This document shows positions 9,304 to 18,420 of a stretch of 64,000 bases of DNA, piece by piece. Source of the stretch: Kitasatospora fiedleri (lineage in GTDB: Bacteria > Actinomycetota > Actinomycetes > Streptomycetales > Streptomycetaceae); assembly GCF_948472415.1 (NCBI RefSeq), contig NZ_OX419519.1:992001-1056000 (forward strand). Direction: 5' to 3'. Under the pieces are notes generated by a model, which was not told where the DNA came from, did no database searches, and saw nothing but the letters and a program-made list of their open reading frames with translations. Position numbers and translations under genes: made by a program. Positions within the stretch are counted from its first letter, which is position 1; each line of letters starts with the position of its first letter.

Positions 9304-12123
9304 ATGATCCCTGTCCCCCCGGAGCGCCGGGCCGCCTCGCGGCCCCCGGTGCGCGGACGCCGGCCGGTGCCGGCGGTGGTGGCCGCCGTCGCCGCCCTCG
9401 CCGCCTGCGTGGCGACCGCGGTGCTGCCCCGGCCGACCGCCGGTGCCGCCGAGTCGGCGGGCGCGGCGGCCGTCGGAAGCCGGCCGTACAGCTGGGACAA
9501 CGTGCAGATCGGCGGTGGCGGGTTCATCCCGGGCATCGTGTTCAACCAGGGGCAGCAGGGCCTGGTGTACGCCCGCACCGACATCGGCGGCGCGTACCGG
9601 CAGGACCCGGCCACCAAGCGGTGGACCCCGCTGCTGGACTCGCTGGGCTGGGACGACTGGGGCCTGACCGGGGTGGCCAGCCTGGCCACCGACGCCAGGG
9701 ACCCGAAGCGGGTGTACGTCGCGGCGGGCACCTACACCAACAGCTGGGACCCGGCGAACGGCGCGATCCTGCGCTCCTCCGACCAGGGGAGGACCTGGCA
9801 GCGCACCACCCTGCCGTTCAAGATCGGCGGCAACATGCCGGGCCGCGGCATGGGCGAGCGCCTCACCATCGACCCGAACAACGACGCGGTGCTCTGGTTC
9901 GGCGCGCCGAGCGGCAAGGGCCTGTGGCGCAGCGCCGACTACGGCGTGACCTGGTCGCAGGTGAAGGCGTTCCCGGTGACCGGCACGTACGCGCCGGACC
10001 CGACCGACACCTCCGGCTACCAGAGCGACCCGCTGGGCATCCTGTGGGAGGTGTTCGACCAGGGCAGCGGCACCGTCGACGGCGTCACCAGGACGGTGTT
10101 CGTCGGCGTCGCGGACCGGCAGAACAGCGTCTACCGCTCGGACGACGGCGGGGCGACCTGGACCAGGATCGGCGGCCAGCCGACCGGCTTCGTCCCGCAC
10201 AAGGCGGTGCTGGACGCGTCCGGCGGCAACCTGTTCGTCTCGTACTCGGACACCGGCGGCCCGTACGACGGCGCGCACGGCGACGTGTGGAAGTACGCGA
10301 CGGGCACCGGCGCCTGGACGAACGTCAGCCCGGTGCCGTCCTCGAACAGCAGCGACGACTACTTCGGCTACTCGGGCCTGACCGTCGACCGCCGGCACCC
10401 GAACGTGCTGATGGCGACGGGCTACAGCTCGTGGTGGCCGGACACCCGGATCTGGCGCTCGACCGACTCCGGCGCGACCTGGAAGCCGTTCTGGTCGTAC
10501 GACGGCTACCCGAACCGGGTCGACCGGTACACCATGGACGTCTCCGCGGTGCCGTGGCTGACCTTCCACGCGAACGCCTCCGCGCCGGAGGAGGCCCCGA
10601 AGCTCGGCTGGATGACCGAGGCGCTGGAGATCGACCCGTTCGACTCCGACCGGATGCTGTACGGCACCGGCGCGACGCTGTACGGCTCCTCGAACCTGAC
10701 CGACTTCGACAAGGGCGCCAAGGTCGGCATCGCCCCGGTGGTCAAGGGCCTGGAGGAGACGGCGGTCAACGACCTGGTCTCGCCGCCGACCGGCGCGCCG
10801 CTGCTCAGCTCGCTGGGCGACCTCGGCGGCTTCCGGCACGACGACCCGACGAAGGTCCCGGCGCAGACCTTCGCCCAGCCGAACCTGACCTCCGGCACCT
10901 CGATGGACTTCGCCGAGGCCGCGCCGGCCACCATGGTGCGGGTCGGCGAGACCGCGTCCGGTTCGACCGAGAAGCACATCGGCTACTCGACGGACGGCGG
11001 CTCCCACTGGTTCGCCGCCTCCGCCGAGCCGGCCGGCGTGACCGGCGGCGGGCAGGTCGCCCTCGCGGCCGACGGCTCGGCCACCGTGTGGAGCCCGAAG
11101 GGCACCGGCGTGCACCGCTCCACCGGGACGGGCAACTCCTGGACGGCCGCCACCGGCATCCCGGCGGGCGCGAGCGTGCAGGCCGACCGGGTCGACCCGA
11201 AGACCTTCTACGGCTGGTCCGGCGGCACCTTCTACGTCTCCACCGACGCGGGCGCCACCTTCACCGCCAAGGCGAGCGGCCTGCCCGCCGAGTCGGTGCG
11301 CTTCAAGGCAGTCCCGGGCACCAGGGGCGACGTCTGGCTGGCCGGCGGCACCGCCACCACCGGCTACGGCCTGTGGCACTCCACCGACGGCGGCGCGACC
11401 TTCGCCGAGCAGCCGGGCGTCGACCAGGCCGACACCATCGGCTTCGGCAAGGCCGCCCCCGGCCGGACCTATCCGGCGATGTACACCTCCGCGAAGATCG
11501 GCGGCGTGCGCGGCCTGTTCCGCTCGGACGACGCGGGCGCGAGCTGGGTCCGGATCAACGACGACGCCCACCAGTGGGGGTGGACCGGCGGCGCGATCAC
11601 CGGCGACCCGCGGATCTACGGCCGGGTCTACGTCGGCACCAACGGCCGGGGCGTCCTGTACGGCGACCCGGCGGGTGGCGCCTCAACGTCCCCGTCTGCC
11701 TCCACCTCCCCGTCCACCTCTTCGTCCCCCTCTCCCTCTCCCTCCCCCTCCTCGTCCCCGTCCCCGTCTCCGTCCTCCTCGCCCAGCAGCGGCACCTCCT
11801 CCTGCGAGATCACCTACGCGGTGAGCAGCCAGTGGAGCGGCGGTTTCGGCGCCACCGTGACGGTGGCGAACAGGGGCACCGCGCCGGTCAGCGGCTGGAC
11901 GGTGGCGTGGACCTTCCCGAGCGGCCAGAGCGTCACCTCGCTGTGGAACGGCAGTGTCGCGCAGAGCGGGGCGAAGGTGACCGTCACCGACGCGGGCTAC
12001 AACAGGACGATCGCCCCCGGGAGTTCGGTCTCCTTCGGCTTCAACGGCAGCTGGAGCACCGCGAACACCACCCCCACCGCGTTCACCCTGAACGGCGCCG
12101 CGTGCGCCGTGAGGACCGGCTGA
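9304..12123 (+). CDS. Secreted GH74 xyloglucanase with C-terminal CBM2
   Basis: 939 residues. A signal peptide (RRPVPAVVAAVAALAACVAT...GAAES) is followed by a two-lobed seven-bladed beta-propeller starting SWDNVQIGGGGFIPGIVFN and LVYARTDIGGAYRQD, the GH74 signature containing a catalytic Asp. BNR/Asp-box motifs (SDDGGATW, STDSGATW, STDGGATF, SDDAGASW) repeat through the domain. A ~45-residue Ser/Pro/Thr linker then leads to a family 2 cellulose-binding module (SSCEITYAVSSQWSGGF...ACAVRTG) with the usual paired Cys and exposed Trp. It cleaves the beta-1,4-glucan backbone of xyloglucan outside the cell. A strong hairpin follows the stop. Confidence 0.95.
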   Translation: MIPVPPERRAASRPPVRGRRPVPAVVAAVAALAACVATAVLPRPTAGAAESAGAAAVGSRPYSWDNVQIGGGGFIPGIVFNQGQQGLVYARTDIGGAYRQDPATKRWTPLLDSLGWDDWGLTGVASLATDARDPKRVYVAAGTYTNSWDPANGAILRSSDQGRTWQRTTLPFKIGGNMPGRGMGERLTIDPNNDAVLWFGAPSGKGLWRSADYGVTWSQVKAFPVTGTYAPDPTDTSGYQSDPLGILWEVFDQGSGTVDGVTRTVFVGVADRQNSVYRSDDGGATWTRIGGQPTGFVPHKAVLDASGGNLFVSYSDTGGPYDGAHGDVWKYATGTGAWTNVSPVPSSNSSDDYFGYSGLTVDRRHPNVLMATGYSSWWPDTRIWRSTDSGATWKPFWSYDGYPNRVDRYTMDVSAVPWLTFHANASAPEEAPKLGWMTEALEIDPFDSDRMLYGTGATLYGSSNLTDFDKGAKVGIAPVVKGLEETAVNDLVSPPTGAPLLSSLGDLGGFRHDDPTKVPAQTFAQPNLTSGTSMDFAEAAPATMVRVGETASGSTEKHIGYSTDGGSHWFAASAEPAGVTGGGQVALAADGSATVWSPKGTGVHRSTGTGNSWTAATGIPAGASVQADRVDPKTFYGWSGGTFYVSTDAGATFTAKASGLPAESVRFKAVPGTRGDVWLAGGTATTGYGLWHSTDGGATFAEQPGVDQADTIGFGKAAPGRTYPAMYTSAKIGGVRGLFRSDDAGASWVRINDDAHQWGWTGGAITGDPRIYGRVYVGTNGRGVLYGDPAGGASTSPSASTSPSTSSSPSPSPSPSSSPSPSPSSSPSSGTSSCEITYAVSSQWSGGFGATVTVANRGTAPVSGWTVAWTFPSGQSVTSLWNGSVAQSGAKVTVTDAGYNRTIAPGSSVSFGFNGSWSTANTTPTAFTLNGAACAVRTG

Positions 12124-12150
12124 CGCACCGGCGGACCGGCCATCCCGCGC

Positions 12151-12198
12151 CCGGAGCCCGGGGCGTCCTCTTCACGGAGGAGGCGCCCCGGGCTCCGG
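12151..12198 (+). terminator. Hairpin terminator after the xyloglucanase gene
   Basis: A perfect 15-bp inverted repeat (12151-12165 with 12184-12198) begins 28 bases after the stop codon. Inner bases TCCTC/GAGGA extend the stem. It has no U-tract, as is usual in streptomycetes. From 12199 to 12583 I see only a short AT-rich patch (12300-12340), a plausible promoter for the LysR gene. Confidence 0.7.
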
Positions 12199-12583
12199 CG
12201 TGCCCGGGCCCACCCCGCGCACCGGCAGTCCCACTGACGGATTCCGGACGCACCGTTCACAGGAAGCGCGCGATCCGGTCACGTCACGCTCGCCCCGTTT
12301 AATAATCGATCGGGCATGCGAGTATTCAGGAATGGCGGGCACCGCTTCGGGCCCGCCGGCGGGTGGGGCGGCCGTGTCCGGGCGGTGTCCCACCCCTGCC
12401 CCGGCCGTCTCTCCCGCCCGCTTCCCGAAGGAGATTCCACCCGAAAACAGGCCCTGCTGACTCCTTCGCGAAACGGCCGGCACTGACCGGTTTCCCTGCC
12501 CTCCGGGCCACTCGGAAGCCCCTTTCCGTGCCCGGTCCCCCACATGGCCATCGGCGTGGCCGTGTCTACCGAGAAGCAGGTGC

Positions 12584-13459
12584 GTGAAAGTGTCTTTACG
12601 CGACATCGAGGTCAAGTTGCTGCGCGCGCTCGTGGCGATTGTCGACGAAGGCGGATTCGCGTGTGCCGCCCGTTCCCTGCACGTCACCCAGCCGACCATA
12701 AGCCAGCAGATCCAGCGGCTGGAATCCATTGTCCAGGCGCCGCTGTTCGAACGCACCAGACGCCCGCTGCTGCTGACCCCCGTCGGCCGCGAGGTGCTGG
12801 CGCACGCCCGCCGGGTGATCCTGCTCAACAACGAGGTGCTCGGCCGGATATCGACGCTGGGCTCGCTGGACTCGCTCAGTCTGGGCTGTTCGGTCCACTT
12901 CGCCGACGGTCTGCGCACGATGCTCAGCGAACTGGCGGCGGAGAGACCGCAGTTGAAGTGCTCGATCGCCACCGGCCTGAGCGCCGCGCTGGCCGACCGG
13001 GTCGCCCAGGGGGAGCTGGAGGCGGCGATCCTGCTGGGCATCGAGACGCCGCGCTGCGAGATGCTGGGACGGCTGCGGGTGGCCTGGTACGGGCCGGACT
13101 CGCTGCCGCCCGAGGAGCCCGTCCCGGTGGCCCTGGTCAGTGAGCGCTCGGCCCTGAGCCGGCGGATCATCGAGACCCTGGCCGAGCACAACGTCCCCTG
13201 GCGGTCGGCCCCCTGGTGCTCGGACCCGCTGGCGGTGCGGGCCTCGGTCCGGGCCGGGCTCGCGTACACCGTGCTGACCGCGAACGTGCACCACACCGAC
13301 CCCTCGCTGCGTCCGGTGCCGTCCGGCACCCTCTGTCCGGACCCGGAGCCCCTCCCGGTCTACCTCGCCTTCTCCCCCTCCGCCCGCGAACCGGTGATCG
13401 GGGCCGCCCGCTCGGCGGCCCGGGCCGCGCTCCGGGACGTCCCGCTCGGCCCGCCCTGA
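12584..13459 (+). CDS. LysR-family regulator with an early TTA codon
   Basis: 291 residues. An N-terminal LysR winged helix (LRDIEVKLLRALVAIVDEGG, CAARSLHVTQPTISQQIQRL) is followed by a substrate-binding domain (SLGCSVHFADGLRTML). The GTG at 12584 gives MKVSLRDIE. A second GTG two codons later is possible. Codon 5 (12596-12598) is TTA, the rare leucine codon read by the bldA tRNA, which makes expression growth-phase dependent. The effector domain is short and diverged. It is convergent with the FAD monooxygenase gene and marks one edge of the putative biosynthetic locus. Confidence 0.88.
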   Translation: MKVSLRDIEVKLLRALVAIVDEGGFACAARSLHVTQPTISQQIQRLESIVQAPLFERTRRPLLLTPVGREVLAHARRVILLNNEVLGRISTLGSLDSLSLGCSVHFADGLRTMLSELAAERPQLKCSIATGLSAALADRVAQGELEAAILLGIETPRCEMLGRLRVAWYGPDSLPPEEPVPVALVSERSALSRRIIETLAEHNVPWRSAPWCSDPLAVRASVRAGLAYTVLTANVHHTDPSLRPVPSGTLCPDPEPLPVYLAFSPSAREPVIGAARSAARAALRDVPLGPP

Positions 13460-13599
13460 CCGTGACCGCGGCCGGACGGGACCCGGCGGGGCGGAGCGGG
13501 AACCCGCCCCGGCCGACCGTCCCGCCCCCGCCCCCACCCGGGCGGGCGGACGGGCACCCGCCCGGACGGGCGGGCGGAAGGGCGGGACCGGACGGGCCG

Positions 13600-14934
13600 T
13601 CAGTAGTTGTTGCGGGCGGCCCCCTTGGCGGCCAGCTTCGGCCCGTACGGCGCCGAGTCCAGCCAGGCGCCCGCCTTCTGGCCGGCCAGCGCCACCGCGA
13701 CGGCCATCCGCCGCCGCAGCCGGACCGCGGTCCGCTGCGCGACCATGTGCTCCAGCGCGGTGCTGGCGCAGCCCCGGTTGTACAGCGCCGCCTCCTTGCG
13801 CTCGGCGGCGAACCGGGCGATCTGCGCGGTGGCCGCGGCCCGCCCGTCGGCCGACAGCGCGTCGTGCACCGCCTCCACCGCCCGGACCGCGTCCGGGATG
13901 CTGGAGTTCATGCCGCGCGCGCCGAACGGGGCGAACAGGTGGGACGCCTCGCCGGTCAGCAGCACCCGGTGGTGGGTGTCGGTGAACTCGGTGGCCACCT
14001 GCTGGGCGAACGTGTAGGTCGACACCCAGCTGACCCGCTCCCCGTACGCGGCGGGCATCACCCGGGAGATCCAGCGGCTCAGCCCCTCGGGGGAGACGAA
14101 GCGCTCCGGGTCGTCGTCGACCGCCAGGTTGAGGTCGACCCGCCAGCCGCCCGCGAACGGGACGATCAGCACGTTCCGGCCCCCGGCCTTGGGGTGCTTG
14201 TAGTGGAAGACCCGCTCGATCGGCACCGGGTGGGCCGGGTCGTCCTTGAGGTCGACCACCACGAAGGTGTTGCGCGAGCGCGGGCCCTCCAGCGGGACGC
14301 CGATCGCGTCGCGCAGCGGCGAGCGGGCGCCGTCGGCCGCGATCACGTAGTCGGCCTCCCAGGCCCGCCCGGTGGAGTCCACCAGCCGGACGCCGTCGGG
14401 GGTGGTCTCGGCGGACTTCACCTCGACGCCGTGGTGGAACTCGACGCCGTGCTCGCGGCAGGCCGCGGCCATCAGGTCCTCGGTGTCCACCTGGGGCAGG
14501 CTGGTGAACGGGGGCAGGCCGTCCTTGGCGAAGCGGGGGTAGGTGCGGGTGTAGACCTCGTGCCCGGCCCAGAAGGAGCGCTTGGTGGCCCACATCACGC
14601 CGCGGCCGGCCACCTGCTGCCCGAGTCCGGGGCTGAGCCGCTCCAGTTCGCGCAGCGAGGCGCCGTGGACGTACGCGGCGCGGCTGCCGGGCCGGACGGT
14701 CTCGGCGGTGCGCCGTTCCAGGACGACGGCGGGCATCCCGGCGGCGCGCAGCGCGAGCGCCGCGGCGAGCCCGGCCGGGCCCGCGCCGACCACCAGGACG
14801 GGGTGGCGGGTGGTGCGGCGGTCGGCGGCGCGGTCCACGGGGTGCTCCTGACTGCTCGTCGACCCGGCTCCGGTCGACCCGTCTCCGGTCGGCCGGTCGC
14901 CCGTCGGCTCGCTGCTCGTCGGCTGGTTGCTCAT
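13600..14934 (-). CDS. Class A FAD-dependent aromatic monooxygenase
   Basis: 444 residues. After a ~40-residue Ser/Thr/Glu-rich leader comes the FAD motif VLVVGAGPAGLAAALALRAA. Next are the DG motif region VIAADGARSPLRDAIG and the second FAD motif VLLTGEASHLFAPFGARGMN, with Glu where Asp is usual, then IPDA. The layout matches the MhpA/PheA-type hydroxylases that use NAD(P)H and O2 to hydroxylate phenolic rings. Its ATG overlaps the stop of the upstream 84-residue gene (ATGA at 14931-14934), so translation is coupled. It is the last gene of a minus-strand operon with the small protein and the VOC protein. Confidence 0.9.
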   Translation of the reverse strand: MSNQPTSSEPTGDRPTGDGSTGAGSTSSQEHPVDRAADRRTTRHPVLVVGAGPAGLAAALALRAAGMPAVVLERRTAETVRPGSRAAYVHGASLRELERLSPGLGQQVAGRGVMWATKRSFWAGHEVYTRTYPRFAKDGLPPFTSLPQVDTEDLMAAACREHGVEFHHGVEVKSAETTPDGVRLVDSTGRAWEADYVIAADGARSPLRDAIGVPLEGPRSRNTFVVVDLKDDPAHPVPIERVFHYKHPKAGGRNVLIVPFAGGWRVDLNLAVDDDPERFVSPEGLSRWISRVMPAAYGERVSWVSTYTFAQQVATEFTDTHHRVLLTGEASHLFAPFGARGMNSSIPDAVRAVEAVHDALSADGRAAATAQIARFAAERKEAALYNRGCASTALEHMVAQRTAVRLRRRMAVAVALAGQKAGAWLDSAPYGPKLAAKGAARNNY

Positions 14935-15185
14935 CGGCCCTCCCCCGTCAGGTGGAGCGTGTCGGCGGTGAAGAGGACGATGCGGCCGGCGAGGCCGCCG
15001 GTCAGGGCGGCGTGCCAGAGCGCGGTGCGGATGCCGGTGCCCTCGCGGCGCAGCACCACCTCGTCGGTGGGCGAGGTCAGTTCGAGGTAGTCGCCGGTGG
15101 ACCGGGCGTCCATGCCCGCCTGGCGGGCGGCGGCCACCACCGGTTCGAACTCCGGCACGTCGAGCACGTACAGGGCGAGCGTCAT
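14931..15185 (-). CDS. Small uncharacterised protein translationally coupled to dioxygenase and monooxygenase
   Basis: 84 residues from the ATG at 15185 (MTLALYVLDVPEFEPVVAAA) to the stop at 14931. It overlaps the VOC gene by ATGA upstream and the monooxygenase gene by ATGA downstream, so it is locked into the operon. No signal peptide, TM segment, Cys or metal motif is visible. The sequence suggests a small alpha/beta fold (DYLELTSPTDEVVLRREGTG, GRIVLFTADTLHL). I do not recognise the family. An accessory subunit or ligand-binding partner of the neighbouring oxygenases is the simplest inference. Confidence 0.75.
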   Translation of the reverse strand: MTLALYVLDVPEFEPVVAAARQAGMDARSTGDYLELTSPTDEVVLRREGTGIRTALWHAALTGGLAGRIVLFTADTLHLTGEGR

Positions 15186-15790
15186 GGCGCGGGCACCTCC
15201 AGGTTCTTCCGGATGAGTTCCGCCTTGCGCTGCCACATCGCCTGCACCGAGGGCCGGGGCGCGCCCGTGACGTCGATCAGCGCCTGGAGCGTCAGTTCGG
15301 CGTCGCGGGCGTCGATCCCCGACATCTCGCGCAGCGGCCGGGTGATCTCCAGCTGGAGACCGTTGGGGTCGTCGAAGTAGATCGACTCGATCAGCTCGTG
15401 GGCGAGCGGCGTGGTGACCCGCACTCCGTGGGCCTTCAGCCGGTCGCGCCAGGCCAGCAGTTCCTCCTCGGTCTCGACGTGGAAGGCGACGTGCCGCGAG
15501 CGGTGCATGAGGTCGCTGGGGGGCGCCTCCTCGGGCAGGTCGAAGTAGTAGAAGAACGCGATCCGGTTGCCCCGGCCCATGTCGAAGAAGAAGTGCACGA
15601 AGTCCGGGTAGTCGTCGGTGACCCACCCGTTGGCCGTGATGGCGTGCACCAGCGGCATGCCGAGGGCCCGGGTGTAGAACTCGTACGTCTCGCGCGGTCG
15701 CCAGGTGACGAAGGCCAGGTGGTCGACCCCGTCGACGCTCAGCCCCTGGGACGGGGCCGGCGGCCGGATGGGCGGTGGTGCGGTAGCCAA
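15182..15790 (-). CDS. VOC-superfamily (glyoxalase/type I extradiol dioxygenase-like) protein
   Basis: 202 residues from a TTG at 15790 that follows AGGAGGAACA. The first betaalphabeta unit carries the metal His in VDGVDHLAFVTWRPRETYEF. The second His is in SRHVAFHVETEEELLAW and the Glu ligand in YFDDPNGLQLEITRP. This is the H..H..E set of Fe(II) extradiol dioxygenases and glyoxalases. With a phenol hydroxylase in the same operon, ring cleavage or rearrangement of a catechol is likely, but the family is broad. It sits 52 bp after the exporter gene on the same strand. Confidence 0.86.
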   Translation of the reverse strand: MATAPPPIRPPAPSQGLSVDGVDHLAFVTWRPRETYEFYTRALGMPLVHAITANGWVTDDYPDFVHFFFDMGRGNRIAFFYYFDLPEEAPPSDLMHRSRHVAFHVETEEELLAWRDRLKAHGVRVTTPLAHELIESIYFDDPNGLQLEITRPLREMSGIDARDAELTLQALIDVTGAPRPSVQAMWQRKAELIRKNLEVPAP

Positions 15791-15842
15791 TGTTCCTCCT
15801 GGAGACGGGTAGGGCGGAACCGGGCGCGCGCTCGGGGGTGGG

Positions 15843-17255
15843 TCAGGACTTGGCGGGTGCCTTTCCGCGCAGTCCGGTACTGGTGACGACGGCCCCGAGC
15901 AGCAGGACCAGTCCGCCCACGATCAGCGCCCAACGGGTGCCGTCGGCGCTGGACGAGGACAGGTTGAGGATCACGCCGAGGACCGCGACGCCGAGCGAGG
16001 CGCCGACCTGGCGGGCCGAGTTGAGGACGCCGGCGCCCATGCCGGCGAACTCGGCGGGGACGGTGCTCGCCATGCCGGCGACCAGCGCGGGCAGGGCGAA
16101 GGAGACGCCGAAGCCGAAGGCCAGCAGGCCCACCACGGTCGCCACCAGGGCGAGCGCCGAGTCGTCGGTGAACGGCGCCTGGAGCAGCGCGCCGACGCCC
16201 ATCAGGCTGAAACCGATGGTGGCGGGCTTGCGCGGCCCGATCCGGCCGACCAGGCGGCCGGTGTAGATCGGGTTGAAGGCGGTCGGCAGGGTCAGCGGCA
16301 GGAAGACCAGGCCGGCGACGACCGGGGAGTAGCCGCGGCCGTCCTGGAAGAACAGCGACAGCACGAACAGCAGGCCGGAGAGGCCGAAGTTGGCCAGCAG
16401 GCCCGCCGCGACCGCGGGCGAGAAGCCCGGGCTGCGGAACATCCGCAGCGGGACCATGGCCGCGTCGCCGGCCCGCAGCTCGGCGGCGAGGAAGACGATC
16501 GCGCCGAGCACGGTGAGCCCGAAGGCGACCAGCACCCCGGGGGCGCCCCAGCCCTTGTCCGGGCCCTCGATCAGCGCGTACACCAGGGCCGCCAGGGCGA
16601 CCACGGAGCTGATCTGGCCGGGCAGGTCGAGGCCGCTGCGCTGCTTGCGGGCGGTCTCCGGAGCCAGCCGGAGCGTGATGACCAGGCTGATCACCGCCAG
16701 CGGCACGTTGATCAGGAAGATCGCGCGCCAGCCGACGGTGTCGGTCAGCACGCCGCCGACCACCGGTCCGGCGGCCAGCGCCGCGCCGGTGATCGCGGCC
16801 CAGGAGCCCACCGCCCGGGCCCGCAGCGCGGGGTCGGTGTAGGCGTTGGTGATCACCGCGAGCGAGGAGGGCAGCAGCAGCGCGCCCGCCGCGCCCAGCG
16901 CCAGCCGCAGCGCGACCAGCACCGGCAGGGTGGTGGCCAGCGCCGAGACGCCGGACAGCACGCCGAACGCGACCAGGCCCCAGACGAAGACCCGGCGCCC
17001 GCCGAAGCGGTCGGAGAGCCAGCCCGCGGTGAGCAGCAGGGCGGCGAAGGTGATGGTGTAGCCGTTGGTGACCCACTGGAGGCCGCTCAGGCCCACGTGG
17101 AGGTAGTCGGCCATCGCCGGCAGGGCCACCGAGACGATGGTCATGTCCAGCAGCACCATGAAGTAGCCGAGCGAGAGCCCGATCAGCAGGGTGCGGGGTG
17201 GTCCTTCGGGGCCGGTGGGAGTGACGGCGGCCTGGACGCCGGCCTGGGTAGCCAT
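15843..17255 (-). CDS. MFS drug-efflux transporter, DHA2 (14-TM) type
   Basis: 470 residues with about 14 hydrophobic helices. Family motifs are LDMTIVSVALPAMADYL (motif D1), GWLSDRFGGRRVFVWGL (motif A) and GPVVGGVLTDTVGWRAIFLI (motif C). It should export a small product by proton antiport, most simply the compound made by this locus. The gene is divergent from a LysR regulator, with a 10-bp inverted repeat pair in the 170-bp spacer. This is the usual layout for LysR control of a transporter operon. Confidence 0.93.
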   Translation of the reverse strand: MATQAGVQAAVTPTGPEGPPRTLLIGLSLGYFMVLLDMTIVSVALPAMADYLHVGLSGLQWVTNGYTITFAALLLTAGWLSDRFGGRRVFVWGLVAFGVLSGVSALATTLPVLVALRLALGAAGALLLPSSLAVITNAYTDPALRARAVGSWAAITGAALAAGPVVGGVLTDTVGWRAIFLINVPLAVISLVITLRLAPETARKQRSGLDLPGQISSVVALAALVYALIEGPDKGWGAPGVLVAFGLTVLGAIVFLAAELRAGDAAMVPLRMFRSPGFSPAVAAGLLANFGLSGLLFVLSLFFQDGRGYSPVVAGLVFLPLTLPTAFNPIYTGRLVGRIGPRKPATIGFSLMGVGALLQAPFTDDSALALVATVVGLLAFGFGVSFALPALVAGMASTVPAEFAGMGAGVLNSARQVGASLGVAVLGVILNLSSSSADGTRWALIVGGLVLLLGAVVTSTGLRGKAPAKS

Positions 17256-17270
17256 GTGTGCTCCTCGTTC

Positions 17271-17330
17271 AAGAATGGCATGCCTCGCCCCCGGATCATC
17301 GGTTGGTCGGAGGCGGGAAGTGCCATTCTT
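17271..17330. promoter_or_regulatory. Paired inverted repeat in the exporter/lysR divergent promoter
   Basis: AAGAATGGCA (17271-17280) and its exact complement TGCCATTCTT (17321-17330) are separated by 40 bp. GCCTC/GAGGC just inside extends the symmetry. A partial half-site, GGGAATGGCC, lies further on at 17368-17377. This suits a LysR tetramer touching two sites. Confidence 0.5.
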
Positions 17331-17425
17331 CCGGACTCGGAAGGGGAGTTGACGGTACTGACGACGGGAATGGCCTATGGATACAATCGGCCCAGCCGAT
17401 AGATCGTCAGAGGGGTACCACCATC

Positions 17426-18301
17426 ATGGAGTTACGACACCTTCGCACGTTCGAGGTGGTTGCCCGGACGCTCAGCGTGACACAGGCGGCGCGCGAGTTG
17501 CACTACGCCCAGTCCAGCGTGAGCGATCAGATCCAGTCATTGGAGCGCGAGTTGGGCGTCGAGCTGATCAACCGCTCGCAGCGCAGGATTCGGCTGACCC
17601 CGCAGGGCGAGGTGCTCTCCTCCTACACCGACCGGATTCTCAAGCTGATCGAGGAGGCCCGGTTCGCGGTCTCCCGGCCCACCACGGAGCTGGCCCTCGG
17701 CGCCCTGGAGACCCTGGGCCTGTACCTGCTGCCCGAGGTGCTCTCGTACTACCGCGAGCTGTACCCGCAGACCAGGGTCCGGGTCTCCCAGTTCAACCGC
17801 GGCGAGCTCTACCAGTCGGTGCGCCGCGGCGACCTCGACCTCTGCCTGACCTTCGGCACGCCGCCGGAGGACGGCGGCCTGCGCGCGGAGACGCTGGCCG
17901 AGGAGCCCCTGGTGATCATCGTGCCGCCCGGGCACCCGCTGGCCGCCCGCGGCCAGGCCGACCTGGCGGAGCTGGCCGCCGAGCCGTTCCTGGCCACCCA
18001 GCAGGGCTGCGGGTTCCGGGAGATGTACGACGGCGCGTTCGGGGGCGCCGGCGGCAAGGAGCCGGTCGCCGAGGTGGACAGCATCGGCACGCTCGGCGCC
18101 TGCGTCTCGGCCGGGATGGGCTGCGCGCTGCTGCCGCTGGTCTCGGTCCGCAACCAGGCCGACCGGGGCGAGGTGGCGGTGGTGGAGATCGGCGACAGCG
18201 AACTGCGGACGGCGATCACCATGACCTGGCTGGACCGCAACTCGGCCAACCCGAGCCTGATCGGCTTCCAGACCGCGATCCGCAAGCAGCTGGCGGGCTG
18301 A
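17426..18301 (+). CDS. LysR-family regulator with TTA at codon 3
   Basis: 291 residues, ATG at 17426. The HTH is MELRHLRTFEVVARTLSVTQ and AARELHYAQSSVSDQIQSLE, followed by a full type-2 periplasmic-binding effector domain (LALGALETLGLYLLPEVLSY, GELYQSVRRGDLDLCLTFGT, VSAGMGCALLPLVSV). The third codon is TTA (17432-17434), which implies bldA dependence. Its divergent partner is the exporter operon. The effector is probably a pathway intermediate or the final aromatic product. Confidence 0.93.
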   Translation: MELRHLRTFEVVARTLSVTQAARELHYAQSSVSDQIQSLERELGVELINRSQRRIRLTPQGEVLSSYTDRILKLIEEARFAVSRPTTELALGALETLGLYLLPEVLSYYRELYPQTRVRVSQFNRGELYQSVRRGDLDLCLTFGTPPEDGGLRAETLAEEPLVIIVPPGHPLAARGQADLAELAAEPFLATQQGCGFREMYDGAFGGAGGKEPVAEVDSIGTLGACVSAGMGCALLPLVSVRNQADRGEVAVVEIGDSELRTAITMTWLDRNSANPSLIGFQTAIRKQLAG

Positions 18302-18308
18302 GCGCGGG

Positions 18309-18344
18309 CCGTTCGCGTGGCCGTTCGCGTGGCCGTTCGTGTGG
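18309..18344. repeat. Three 12-bp tandem units after lysR
   Basis: CCGTTCGCGTGG is repeated twice exactly and once with one change, directly after the lysR stop and before the convergent ligase gene. No perfect terminator hairpin was identified here. Confidence 0.7.
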
Positions 18345-18420
18345 CCGGCCACGGAGCCGTTCGCCGGACGGCCGACCGGGCGGCCGACCGGGCTGCTGAC
18401 GGGGAGGCGGGTCCGGGGGC

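Noticed and set aside
7909..11571. A 1220-codon minus-strand frame
   Set aside because: Antisense to the LacI and GH74 genes, with no start context or domain.
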